Source: an uncultured bacterium (GTDB lineage Bacteria > Patescibacteriota > Patescibacteriia > UBA1558 > GWA2-36-10). Taken from it: a stretch of DNA of 11,934 nucleotides. Positions 1-6,985 of this stretch are shown in pieces; within the stretch, counting starts at the first letter, position 1, and each line of letters begins with the position of its first letter. Where the stretch lies: positions 1 to 11,934 of the forward strand of contig CAIRBL010000095.1 in assembly GCA_903876815.1 (NCBI GenBank), written 5' to 3'. The translations under genes were made by a program, and so were the position numbers. The notes under the pieces were generated by a model, which saw nothing but the letters and a program-made list of their open reading frames with translations, was not told where the DNA came from and searched no databases.

Positions 1-38
1 ACCCCAAATTTCGCTTTTTAAAAAACGACCAAAACCAC

Positions 39-95
39 GCCAGGCGGGCAAAAAGGAAGGGGGTGCCAGGGGGAGGGAATTTTTGCCCGCCTGGC
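39..95. repeat. Long GC-rich inverted repeat with G-rich loop
   Basis: The arms GCCAGGCGGGCAAAAA (39-54) and its exact reverse complement (80-95) form a perfect 16-bp stem around a 25-base purine-rich loop. The loop has G5 runs at 59-63 and 69-73 and a G3 run at 75-77. With the G3 at 46-48 in the left arm, this gives four G-runs, so a G-quadruplex could compete with the hairpin. No T-tract follows on either strand, so it is not a normal intrinsic terminator. The GC content is far above that of the surrounding genes. It is probably an intergenic repeat element, though repetition elsewhere cannot be tested here. Confidence 0.8.
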
Positions 96-107
96 CGCCG
101 TCCGCTC

Positions 108-131
108 GTCCGCCTTTCGCCAAAGGCGGAC
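108..131. repeat. Short GC-rich hairpin repeat
   Basis: GTCCGCCTTT (108-117) and AAAGGCGGAC (122-131) are perfect 10-bp inverted arms around a CGCC tetraloop. The core AGGCGGAC closely resembles AGGCGGGC in the larger inverted repeat just to its left, suggesting both derive from the same kind of intergenic element. No T-tract adjoins it. Confidence 0.75.
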
Positions 132-151
132 CACGAAAGCTAACTAATTAT

Positions 152-189
152 CAAAATCTGGGTTGTTTTCAAAAAAAGTTCGGATTTTG
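152..189. repeat. Weak inverted repeat in the left intergenic region
   Basis: CAAAATCTG (152-160) can pair with CGGATTTTG (181-189) as nine pairs including one G-T, leaving a 20-base loop. It is AT-rich and could be chance, but it lies between the GC-rich hairpins and the terminator, so the whole 39-242 stretch is rich in potential structure. Confidence 0.35.
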
Positions 190-215
190 TCCAAAAGGTA
201 CCGCCATAATTTCCG

Positions 216-242
216 ACAATCACCCAAAGTGGTTGTTTTTTT
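216..242 (+). terminator. Intrinsic terminator of the gene left of the window
   Basis: ACAATCAC (216-223) pairs with GTGGTTGT (229-236), eight pairs with one G-T, around the loop CCAAA, followed by a seven-base T-tract (236-242). Stem, short loop and T-tract are the classic layout. It would end a plus-strand transcript entering from the left and separates it from the promoter just downstream. Confidence 0.7.
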
Positions 243-248
243 ATTTTA

Positions 249-265
249 TGTTATAATTTAGGAAG
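249..265 (+). promoter_or_regulatory. Extended -10 promoter and possible RBS for the ATP-grasp gene
   Basis: TG-T-TATAAT (249-257) is a consensus extended -10 element; no good -35 is visible. The expected transcription start near 264 leaves a leader of only about 14 bases before the ATG at 278. AGGAAG (260-265) looks like a Shine-Dalgarno sequence but is 12 bases from the ATG and would be partly outside the transcript, so its role is doubtful. Confidence 0.6.
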
Positions 266-277
266 TTATTTAAATAT

Positions 278-1564
278 ATGATTTACAAATTTTTATTTGT
301 TTCTAAAGACGCTTTAATTAGCGATATTGCTTGGCAAGTGGCCAAAGAAGGCCATGAAGTCAAATATTTTATTGAAGATAAAGAGGAAGATGACATTGCT
401 GATGGTTTTGTGCCCAAAAGCCGCAATTGGCAAAAAGATGTAGATTGGGCAGATGTCATTGTTTTTGATGACGTCTTGGGTCAAGGCACGCTAGCTGAAG
501 AGCTACGTAAAAAAGGTAAAAAAGTGATCGGTGGCACAGCTTATACTGACGCTTTGGAGGATGATAGATCATTTGGTCAAATGGAACTAAAAAAATATGG
601 CGTGAAGATTATTCCTTTTTGGGAATTTTCGGATTTTGATAAAGCGATTGCTTTTGTTAAAGCCAACCCAGACGAATATGTGATTAAGCCTAGTGGCGAA
701 GCGCAAAATATCAAAAGACTTTTGTTTGTTGGCATGGAAAAAGATGGTAATGATGTAGTCAGAGTTTTGAGTTCTTACAAAAAAGTTTGGAGTGAAGAAG
801 TCAAAGTTTTTCAATTACAAAAGAAAATTACCAGTGGTGTAGAAATAGCTATCGGCGCTTTCTTTAATGGTAATAAATTTATATTTCCACTAAATATTAA
901 TTTTGAGCACAAAAAATTATTTCCTGGTAACTTAGGGCCAGCGACTGGTGAGATGGGGACCAGTACATTCTGGACTGATGCTAACAAACTTTTTAATGAG
1001 ACCCTCAAAAAAATGGAGCCAAAATTAGCTGAAGAAAATTATGTTGGTTATATTGATATTAACTGTATTGTAAATGGTCAGGGTATTTATCCCTTAGAAT
1101 TTACTTCACGCTTTGGCTATCCGATCATCAGTATTCAGCAGGATAGTATGCTGTCGCCCATTGGAGAATTTTTGCATGCTTTGGCTAACGGCGTAGATTA
1201 TCAGCTCAAAGTAAAAAAAGGTTTTCAGATTGGCGTACGTATTGTAGTGCCACCTTACCCATTTCGTGATACCAAAACTTTTGCTTCTTATTCCAAAGGA
1301 GCAACGGTGGTTTTCAAAAAGCCCAACATGCTAGAAGGTATTCATATTGAAGATGTAAAAATAGTAAACGGTGAATGGGTGGTGACAGGATCGGCGGGGG
1401 TTGCTTTGATAGTTGTGGGTTCTGGTTTGACTATGAAAGAAGCACAAAAACAAGTGTACTCGAGAATTGAAAATATTTTGATTCCCAATATGTATTATCG
1501 TAAAGATATTGGCGATCGGTGGTTTGAAGAAAGTGATAAATTACGTAGTTGGGGTATTATTTAG
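278..1564 (+). CDS. PurD-like ATP-grasp family protein
   Basis: The 428-residue product has the general order of phosphoribosylamine-glycine ligase (PurD): an N-terminal Rossmann-like part, an ATP-grasp fold with the KPSGEAQNIK segment, a loop HKKLFPGNLGPATGEMG at residues 211-227 that matches the PurD HKR...GPNTGGMG loop, and PLEFTSRFGYP at 272-282, equivalent to the PurD metal-binding LEFNxRFGDPE. In the last motif E274 is kept, but the usual Asn is T276 and GDPE has become GYPI. No other purine-pathway gene is nearby. It is therefore an ATP-dependent carboxylate-amine ligase homologue whose substrate may not be phosphoribosylamine and glycine. The ATG at 278 follows an extended -10 promoter. 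It is the first gene of a likely three-gene unit. The family is fairly sure; the exact reaction is not. Confidence 0.75.
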   Translation: MIYKFLFVSKDALISDIAWQVAKEGHEVKYFIEDKEEDDIADGFVPKSRNWQKDVDWADVIVFDDVLGQGTLAEELRKKGKKVIGGTAYTDALEDDRSFGQMELKKYGVKIIPFWEFSDFDKAIAFVKANPDEYVIKPSGEAQNIKRLLFVGMEKDGNDVVRVLSSYKKVWSEEVKVFQLQKKITSGVEIAIGAFFNGNKFIFPLNINFEHKKLFPGNLGPATGEMGTSTFWTDANKLFNETLKKMEPKLAEENYVGYIDINCIVNGQGIYPLEFTSRFGYPIISIQQDSMLSPIGEFLHALANGVDYQLKVKKGFQIGVRIVVPPYPFRDTKTFASYSKGATVVFKKPNMLEGIHIEDVKIVNGEWVVTGSAGVALIVVGSGLTMKEAQKQVYSRIENILIPNMYYRKDIGDRWFEESDKLRSWGII

Positions 1565-1580
1565 TTTTAAAATACAAATT

Positions 1581-2480
1581 ATGTCTTTTGCAGTTGCAAT
1601 AAAGAAAAATACTTGGGCCATTGTTTTATTAGGTATAGTTTTAGCTTTCATCTGGCCACAGCTGGGCTTTTTTTTAGCCCCTAGTGTAGTTTATTTACTG
1701 ATGCTTTTGATGTTGTTCTCGGTGTTGGATATGAGCTATCGTAAAGTTTGGGAACAATTGCACGATTATAAAAAAACTTTAGCCGCTCTTGTCATTGTCC
1801 ATTTAGTGGGGCCAAGCATTTGTTTACTCTTGAAACCTTTCTTAAGCGAAGAAATATTTTTGGGTCTAGTGATTGCCTCAGTGATGAACGCCGGTGTGAG
1901 TATTATTTTTTTGACAAAGTTATACGGTGGAAGTCCGGGTAAAGCCTTGGTGATTACTGCTATTTCTCATATTTTGAGTCCAGTCTTAGTGCCATTTTTA
2001 GTGATTGCTTTTGCCAAAACTAGTATTGCTATTGATCCAGTTAGTATTTCTTGGACAATTATCAAATTAGTGATTGTGCCGATTGTTTTGTCTATGTTGG
2101 TGAGACGTAGTTCTTTGTATGAACCCATGAAAAAACACGGAGCTTATTTGACTAGTATTTTATTATTTTTGATTATCATGGGTGTGATTGCTCCAGTCAG
2201 AGAATTAATTTTAAATAATCTCAGCTATACATTCTCAGTTGCTTTGGTGGTTTTATTTATTATTATAGTAGATTTTGTTTTGGGTTTTCTGTTGGGTAAA
2301 GATAGAGCAGAGAAAATAACTTATGGTGTAGCCACTAGTTATAAAAATTTTGTCTTAGCTAATGTTGTGGCCTTGTCGTTATTTGGACCAGCTGTGGCTT
2401 TGCCAGCTGCTTTGTATGCAGTTTTAAGTAATTTTTTGTTGATTCCTTTGCAGTTATTTTGTTGTGCTAGAGGGAAATAA
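1581..2480 (+). CDS. Bile acid:sodium symporter (SBF/BASS) family transporter
   Basis: This is a hydrophobic 299-residue protein with about nine or ten membrane segments in the inner membrane, matching the usual length of the SBF/BASS superfamily. Two family-like regions are visible: a half-helix region around ASVMNAGVSIIFLTKLYGG, followed by AISHILSPVLVPF, and the C-terminal GVATSYKNFVLANVVALSLF segment, which matches the conserved N-bearing helix of the second repeat. Family members carry out sodium-coupled uptake of organic acids; the substrate here cannot be read from sequence. The frame is open upstream to an ATG at 1509, but that start would overlap the preceding gene by 56 bases; the ATG at 1581, 16 bases after the previous stop, begins just before the first hydrophobic segment and is preferred. 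No Shine-Dalgarno sequence precedes it. Confidence 0.75.
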   Translation: MSFAVAIKKNTWAIVLLGIVLAFIWPQLGFFLAPSVVYLLMLLMLFSVLDMSYRKVWEQLHDYKKTLAALVIVHLVGPSICLLLKPFLSEEIFLGLVIASVMNAGVSIIFLTKLYGGSPGKALVITAISHILSPVLVPFLVIAFAKTSIAIDPVSISWTIIKLVIVPIVLSMLVRRSSLYEPMKKHGAYLTSILLFLIIMGVIAPVRELILNNLSYTFSVALVVLFIIIVDFVLGFLLGKDRAEKITYGVATSYKNFVLANVVALSLFGPAVALPAALYAVLSNFLLIPLQLFCCARGK

Positions 2481-2497
2481 AAATAATTTTTTATTAT

Positions 2498-3229
2498 ATG
2501 CAAAAAGGTAAAATAGATTTTTTGTTAAAATTGAAAAGAAAAAAATATCGTGATTTACATCACAAATTTATTATTGAAAATCCAAAAGTTATTTTTGAGC
2601 AAGCTCAAAATAAAGACTTGGATGCTGTTTATGTAACAGATGCTTTTTTTTCTGAACATCGCGATGAATTAATTTTTCCAAATTTATTTCGTTTGTCAGA
2701 TAAAGATTTTAAACAAGTTTCAGACTTGGTTACGCCGCCAGGCATTTTGGCAGTTTTTAATATGTCAGCTGATAAGAAGTTTAATTTTTTAGCAGCAAAT
2801 ATTTTGCTATTAGATACTATCCAGGATCCGGGAAATTTAGGCACCATTTTGCGCTCAGCTGATTGGTTTGGCTTTAAGGATATTTTTTTGGGAGCTAACT
2901 GCGTCGAGCTTTATAACCCCAAAGTGATTGCTGGCTCTATGGGTTCAATTTTTCATTTAAATATTCATACAGATATCAAATTACTTGATTTTGTAGAGGA
3001 GTTAAAAGCTAAAAAATATTGTGTAGCTGTTTCTGACTTAGGTGCCAAGAAAAATCATATTTCTACTAAAGCCAAAATTGCTTTGGTGATTGGCAATGAA
3101 AGTAAGGGTGTTAGTCAGGATTTAAAAAATTTGGCCGATGAGAAAATAAAGATTTTTAAAGTAGGTCAGGCTGAGTCTTTGAACGCTGCTGTGGCAGCTG
3201 GCATTTTAATGTACGAGCTAAAAAGGTAA
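2498..3229 (+). CDS. SpoU/TrmH-family RNA 2'-O-ribose methyltransferase
   Basis: This 243-residue protein transfers a methyl group from S-adenosylmethionine to a ribose 2'-OH, most likely in 23S rRNA. The N-terminal ~95 residues (KIDFLLKLKRKKYRDLHHKF onward) resemble the substrate-binding domain of RlmB/TsnR-type enzymes. The C-terminal SPOUT domain shows all three SpoU motifs: motif 1 with N113 and R119 in NLGTILRSADWFG, motif 2 IGNESKGVS with N200-E201, and motif 3 ESLNAAVAAGIL with S227 and N229. Catalytic and cofactor-knot residues are all present, so it should be active. It starts 17 bases after the transporter gene without a Shine-Dalgarno sequence and ends just before the dnaG promoter. 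The exact target nucleotide is not predictable from sequence alone. Confidence 0.88.
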   Translation: MQKGKIDFLLKLKRKKYRDLHHKFIIENPKVIFEQAQNKDLDAVYVTDAFFSEHRDELIFPNLFRLSDKDFKQVSDLVTPPGILAVFNMSADKKFNFLAANILLLDTIQDPGNLGTILRSADWFGFKDIFLGANCVELYNPKVIAGSMGSIFHLNIHTDIKLLDFVEELKAKKYCVAVSDLGAKKNHISTKAKIALVIGNESKGVSQDLKNLADEKIKIFKVGQAESLNAAVAAGILMYELKR

Positions 3230-3230
3230 A

Positions 3231-3259
3231 TTGACTTAATATAACAATTAAATTAAGAT
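3231..3259 (+). promoter_or_regulatory. Sigma-70-type promoter of the dnaG-rpoD operon
   Basis: TTGACT (3231-3236), a 17-base spacer and TAAGAT (3254-3259) form a near-consensus primary-sigma promoter right after the methyltransferase stop codon. The expected start is at about 3266-3267, on the dnaG ATG itself, so the mRNA would be leaderless. An inverted repeat CTTAAT (3235-3240) / ATTAAG (3252-3257) fills the spacer and overlaps both boxes, so it could be an operator. The promoter lets dnaG and rpoD be expressed independently of the genes to the left. Confidence 0.6.
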
Positions 3260-3266
3260 AGCTTTG

Positions 3267-5063
3267 ATGAATCCCAGTGAAGAAATAAAAGCTAGACTGG
3301 ATATTGTCGAGGTGATTGGTGGCTATATTGCCCTAAATCCTGCTGGAGACAATTATCGTGCCCGGTGCCCTTTTCATAATGAAAAAACACCGAGTTTTAT
3401 GGTGTCTAAGTCTAAACAGATTTGGCATTGTTTTGGTTGCTCTAAGGGCGGAGATGTTTTATCTTTTGTTCAAGAATATGAAGGTTTGAGTTTTGGTGAA
3501 ACTATTAAATTATTAGCCTTACGTGCCAATGTAGTTTTGCCAGACAAATATGCACAAGTAGAAAAAAAAGATAATAGCCCAATTTTAGCTATCAATCAAG
3601 CGGCCGCTGAATTTTATCAACAAAAACTACATGACAATTCGCAGGCGTCAGCCAAAGTTTTGACTTACTTAAAAAATAGAGCTTTGACTTTAGAAACTAT
3701 CAAAGATTGGCAATTAGGCTTATCAGGTGAAGCTTGGGATGAATTATTTTTATTTTTGCAAAATAAAGGTTTTAAAGAAAATGATATTTTTCAAGCAGGC
3801 CTTTCTTTGAAGAAAAAATCAGGCGTCGGTTTTGTTGATCGTTTTCGTAAACGTTTGATGTTTCCTATTTGGGACAACATGGGGCAAGTAATAGCTTTTA
3901 CTTCTCGCACTTTGTCTGGCATCGTTTATGATGAGGCAGAGATGGGTGGTAAATATGTAAATAGTCCACAAACTATAGTTTATGATAAAAGTAAAACATT
4001 ATATGGTTGGCATAAGGCCAAAGAAGAAATTCGTCGTAAAAAATATTTGATTGTGGTTGAGGGAAATATGGACGTGATCAGTACCCATCAAGCTGGCACG
4101 CAAAATGTGGTAGCTGTTTCTGGCACTGCTTTGACGGAGGAGCACATTCGTTTGATTAAGCGCTATACAGAAAATGTGATTTTAGCTTTTGATGGTGACA
4201 ATGCTGGCTCTAATGCGGCTTTGCGGAGCATTGTTTTAGGCTGGCAAAATGAACTAAACCAAAAAGTTTTGATTTTAAAAGATGCTAAAGACCCGGCAGA
4301 TTTGGTCAGGGATAATCCAAAAGCTTGGACTAATGCTATTGCTAAATCTATGCCAGTGATGGACTATTATTTTCAAAGAATTTTATCAGGTGTAGATTTG
4401 AATAGAGCAGACCATAAAAAAATTGCCGTCAATAAACTTTTACCCTTGATTAAGTTTTTAAAAAGTCATGTTGAGCAAACACATTATTTGCAATTGTTAG
4501 CTGATAAATTAAATTTACCTAATAATCTTTTGCAGACCGATTTTCAAAATTTGCCAAGTAAAAATCTTGTTATCAATCAAGATGCTGGTGCTGTTGTCAA
4601 AATAAACACCAAAGAAAATAACCGAGCTTTAGTTTTGAGTCGTCAGTTATTAAGTTTAGCTCTTTTTAAGGATATTTATTTACAAAAAGTCCTCAATGAT
4701 TTTGAGCCAGAGATGTTTGAAGAGTCTTTGCAAGACCTTTACAAACAACTCATAATTTATTATACTAAGCACCGGTCTTTAAACTCTTTTTTAGATCAAG
4801 CGGACTTAGAGGATGTACAAAAAAATTTATGGATTAGTTTGAGCATGCAGGCTGAAAAAGATTATGATAGCATGACTAATATCGAGCTAGACCAACACTT
4901 TCAAGATATTCTAAATTTTTTCAAAAAAGAATACTTGTCTGCCAAATTACAACAGTTAATCGCTCATTTGAAACAAGCAGAGGTAAACAGAGATGAACTG
5001 CAGCAAGATCAATTGACTCATGAAATTAATTTATTAAATAAAGAAATTTATAAATTACAATAA
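3267..5063 (+). CDS. dnaG: DNA primase DnaG
   Basis: The 598-residue primase makes RNA primers for Okazaki fragments and replication restart, acting with the DnaB helicase. The N-terminal CHC2 zinc-binding domain has C34, H37, C55 and C58 (RCPFHNEKTPSF ... HCFGC). The catalytic core runs from about residue 110 to 370, with the segment leading into the Toprim fold (GGKYVNSPQTIVYDKSKTLY), the Toprim glutamate E265 in VVEGNMDVI and the metal-binding D309 and D311 in AFDGDNAGS. The C-terminal ~160 residues are the diverged DnaB-interacting region. A TTG directly before the ATG (3264) could also initiate, but the ATG at 3267 is preferred. No Shine-Dalgarno sequence is present and the promoter position suggests a leaderless start. 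It is followed by rpoD with a one-base overlap, a dnaG-rpoD order known from macromolecular-synthesis operons of many bacteria. Confidence 0.97.
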   Translation: MNPSEEIKARLDIVEVIGGYIALNPAGDNYRARCPFHNEKTPSFMVSKSKQIWHCFGCSKGGDVLSFVQEYEGLSFGETIKLLALRANVVLPDKYAQVEKKDNSPILAINQAAAEFYQQKLHDNSQASAKVLTYLKNRALTLETIKDWQLGLSGEAWDELFLFLQNKGFKENDIFQAGLSLKKKSGVGFVDRFRKRLMFPIWDNMGQVIAFTSRTLSGIVYDEAEMGGKYVNSPQTIVYDKSKTLYGWHKAKEEIRRKKYLIVVEGNMDVISTHQAGTQNVVAVSGTALTEEHIRLIKRYTENVILAFDGDNAGSNAALRSIVLGWQNELNQKVLILKDAKDPADLVRDNPKAWTNAIAKSMPVMDYYFQRILSGVDLNRADHKKIAVNKLLPLIKFLKSHVEQTHYLQLLADKLNLPNNLLQTDFQNLPSKNLVINQDAGAVVKINTKENNRALVLSRQLLSLALFKDIYLQKVLNDFEPEMFEESLQDLYKQLIIYYTKHRSLNSFLDQADLEDVQKNLWISLSMQAEKDYDSMTNIELDQHFQDILNFFKKEYLSAKLQQLIAHLKQAEVNRDELQQDQLTHEINLLNKEIYKLQ

Positions 5064-6418
5064 TGGCCAAGAATAAGCCTATCAAAAAAGGCATTACAAC
5101 TAAAACCAAGGCTGCTAAAGCTAAGGTAGTCAAAACTAATAAAACGGCTTCCACTGGAAGGCGTCCAAGTAAGGCTCTTAAGCCTAAACAAAAAATCACC
5201 AAAAAAGTGGTGGTAAAAAAATTAGCTGCCAAAAAATCTGTCAGCAAAGTCAATAGTGCAAGTAAAAAAGTTATTACTAAAAAAAGTGGCGATCGTTTAC
5301 GTCACAAAGCAATGATCAAGGCGCCAAAAGGTGAGCTTGATGAGGGTTTAGTTGATAATTTATTACAAAAAGGTAGATCCAGAGGTTTTATTACAGAAAA
5401 TGAACTGATTAGAACTTTTTCAGATTTAGAAGATTATGTTTCTAAATTTGAAGATTTTTTGGATTTATTAGATGAAGCGGCTATTCAATTGGTTAATACT
5501 GAGGGAGGTATTTTAGATCAAAAATTAACCACTTCAGAATTATTGTCAAAATCTGGCGTGCAAAATGATGAGCGCCGTGGTGATTTGACAGATATTGCTG
5601 CTGATAGTATTCAGATGTATTTGCGTGAGATTGGCAAAGTTCCATTGTTGAATAACGAAGAAGAAATTATGTATGCCAAGCGCAAAGAAAAGGGCGACTT
5701 GGAAGCCAAAAAAAGATTAGTGGAAGCTAATTTACGTTTGGTAGTATCTATTGCCAAAAAATTTACCGGCCGATCTTTATCTTTATTGGATCTTATTCAA
5801 GAAGGTAACATTGGCTTATTTAGAGCAGTGGAAAAATTTGATTACCGTAAAGGCTATAAATTTTCTACTTATGCTACTTGGTGGATTCGACAGGCTATCA
5901 CTCGAGCCTTAGCTGACCAGTCTCGTACTATTCGTATTCCAGTGCATATGGTGGAAACAATTAATCGTTTTAATCAAATCGAAAGACGTTTGGTGCAAGA
6001 TTTGGGCCGTGACCCACTGCCTGAAGAAATTGCGGCTGAAATGGGTGAAGATATAGATAAGGTGAGACAAATAATCAAAATTTCTCAAGAAACAGTTTCT
6101 TTGGAGGCCTCTGTTGGTGATGACGATGAGGATAGCACTTTGGGAGATTTCATTGAAGATGAAAAAACTATCACTCCAGATAGAGTAGCGGCTTTAAAAT
6201 TATTATCCGACCATGTCAAGGCTATTATTTCTGATCTTACTCCTCGTGAACAAAAGATTTTGGAAATGCGTTTTGGTCTAGCTGATGGCGTTGCTCATAC
6301 ATTAGAAGAGGTGGGGCAAGAATTTGGTGTAACTCGTGAACGTATTCGTCAGATTGAAGCTAAAGCTTTGGAAAAAATCCAAAAGCACGATGAGATGAGA
6401 AAATTACAAGATTACTAA
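5063..6418 (+). CDS. rpoD: RNA polymerase primary sigma factor RpoD (SigA)
   Basis: This 451-residue housekeeping sigma factor directs RNA polymerase to promoters. Visible regions are 1.1 (about 92-147, LDEGLVDNLLQKG...), 1.2 (181-212, SIQMYLREIGKVPLL), region 2 (about 215-290, including RLVVSIAKKF, DLIQEGNIGL and the -10-recognising TYATWWIRQAITRAL), region 3 (about 291-370) and region 4 (391-440), with the -35-recognising helix-turn-helix TLEEVGQEFGVTRERIRQIE. Region 2.4 and 4.2 residues look standard, which fits the TTGACT/TATAAT-like promoters seen in this window. Ahead of region 1.1 lies an unusual tail of about 82 residues with roughly 26 Lys, 4 Arg and a single acidic residue. The ATG overlaps the dnaG stop in TAATG, implying translational coupling. 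A strong terminator follows. Confidence 0.97.
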   Translation: MAKNKPIKKGITTKTKAAKAKVVKTNKTASTGRRPSKALKPKQKITKKVVVKKLAAKKSVSKVNSASKKVITKKSGDRLRHKAMIKAPKGELDEGLVDNLLQKGRSRGFITENELIRTFSDLEDYVSKFEDFLDLLDEAAIQLVNTEGGILDQKLTTSELLSKSGVQNDERRGDLTDIAADSIQMYLREIGKVPLLNNEEEIMYAKRKEKGDLEAKKRLVEANLRLVVSIAKKFTGRSLSLLDLIQEGNIGLFRAVEKFDYRKGYKFSTYATWWIRQAITRALADQSRTIRIPVHMVETINRFNQIERRLVQDLGRDPLPEEIAAEMGEDIDKVRQIIKISQETVSLEASVGDDDEDSTLGDFIEDEKTITPDRVAALKLLSDHVKAIISDLTPREQKILEMRFGLADGVAHTLEEVGQEFGVTRERIRQIEAKALEKIQKHDEMRKLQDY

Positions 6419-6426
6419 TATCAAAT

Positions 6427-6463
6427 AACCCCGCCCAGTAAATGTCTGAGCGGGGTTTTGTTT
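6427..6463 (+). terminator. Strong intrinsic terminator of the dnaG-rpoD operon
   Basis: AACCCCGC (6427-6434) and GCGGGGTT (6450-6457) form a perfect 8-bp stem, extended inward after one mismatch by CAG/CTG (6436-6438 with 6446-6448). A T-rich tail TTTTGTTTTT runs from 6456. It lies nine bases after the rpoD stop codon. Its tail also supplies the -35-like sequence of the next promoter. Confidence 0.92.
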
Positions 6464-6485
6464 TTCTACGGTTTTTTGCTATAAT
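6458..6485 (+). promoter_or_regulatory. Extended -10 promoter of the small membrane protein gene
   Basis: TG-C-TATAAT (6477-6485) is a perfect extended -10 element. TTGTTT (6458-6463) sits 16 bases upstream as a weak -35 and is part of the preceding terminator tail. The start near 6492 gives a leader of about 26 bases, the longest leader of any promoted protein gene here, with GGAG (6503-6506) 11 bases before the ATG. Confidence 0.7.
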
Positions 6486-6517
6486 CACCCCAGGATAAAC
6501 TTGGAGCAAAAAATTTT

Positions 6518-6985
6518 ATGTTTTTAACTACTCATACTTCAGCTGCTATTTTAATCGCGAGTAAAGTTCACAATCCTATTTTAGCTATTGTGCTTGGGTT
6601 TTTTTCGCATTTTGTTTTGGACGCCATTCCACATGGTGAAGGCGATTTTTTTTCTGATCCAAAAAAAAGTAAACAACAAAAATTGTTACTCTTAGCCAAA
6701 GTGGCTATTTTAGATTTATTATTAGCTAGTATTTTTTTGGCTAGTTTTTTGTATATTAGTCAGCCAGAGAAAATGTGGGTTTTTGTGTTGACGGCTTTGG
6801 CTGCCTGGGCGCCGGATTTTATTTGGGGAGCAGTAGAGTTGTTGAAACTAAAATTTATTTATTGGTTTTTAATTTTTCATCACAAAGCCCATGATTTATT
6901 AGATATTGTGTACCCTATTAAATATGGTTTATTATTTCAGTTCTTTTTTATTATTTTGATGTTAATTTTTACCTGGTTATTTTAG
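6518..6985 (+). CDS. Small polytopic membrane protein, YdjM-like (putative membrane-bound metal-dependent hydrolase)
   Basis: This 155-residue hydrophobic protein has about four or five membrane segments (about 8-35, 60-82, 86-108, 112-121 and 135-155). Polar residues that could bind metal cluster at the membrane faces: H6, H31, D35, H39 (in GFFSHFVLDAIPH), D100 (WAPDF) and H121, H122, H125. The opening HTSAAILI followed by SHxxLDxIPH resembles the YdjM-type membrane hydrolase family, for which the activity itself is poorly established. It has its own extended -10 promoter after the rpoD terminator. Its 3' end overlaps the convergent DUF488 gene by nine bases, with no terminator between. The family is a moderate call; the function is unproven. 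Confidence 0.55.
   Translation: MFLTTHTSAAILIASKVHNPILAIVLGFFSHFVLDAIPHGEGDFFSDPKKSKQQKLLLLAKVAILDLLLASIFLASFLYISQPEKMWVFVLTALAAWAPDFIWGAVELLKLKFIYWFLIFHHKAHDLLDIVYPIKYGLLFQFFFIILMLIFTWLF

Noticed and set aside
1..135. 3' end of a structured RNA gene (RNase P RNA, tmRNA or similar)
   Set aside because: The region is GC-rich and folded, but I could find no conserved sequence of those RNAs nor a CCA end; repeats explain it better.
1509..1580. Upstream ATG at 1509 as the start of the BASS transporter
   Set aside because: It would overlap the ATP-grasp gene by 56 bases and add 24 residues before the first expected helix; the ATG at 1581 fits family length and gene spacing.
5026..5253. Minus-strand 75-codon hydrophobic ORF opposite the start of rpoD
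   Set aside because: It is the antisense shadow of the Lys-rich tail (AAA/AAG read as TTT/CTT), with no start signal or homology.
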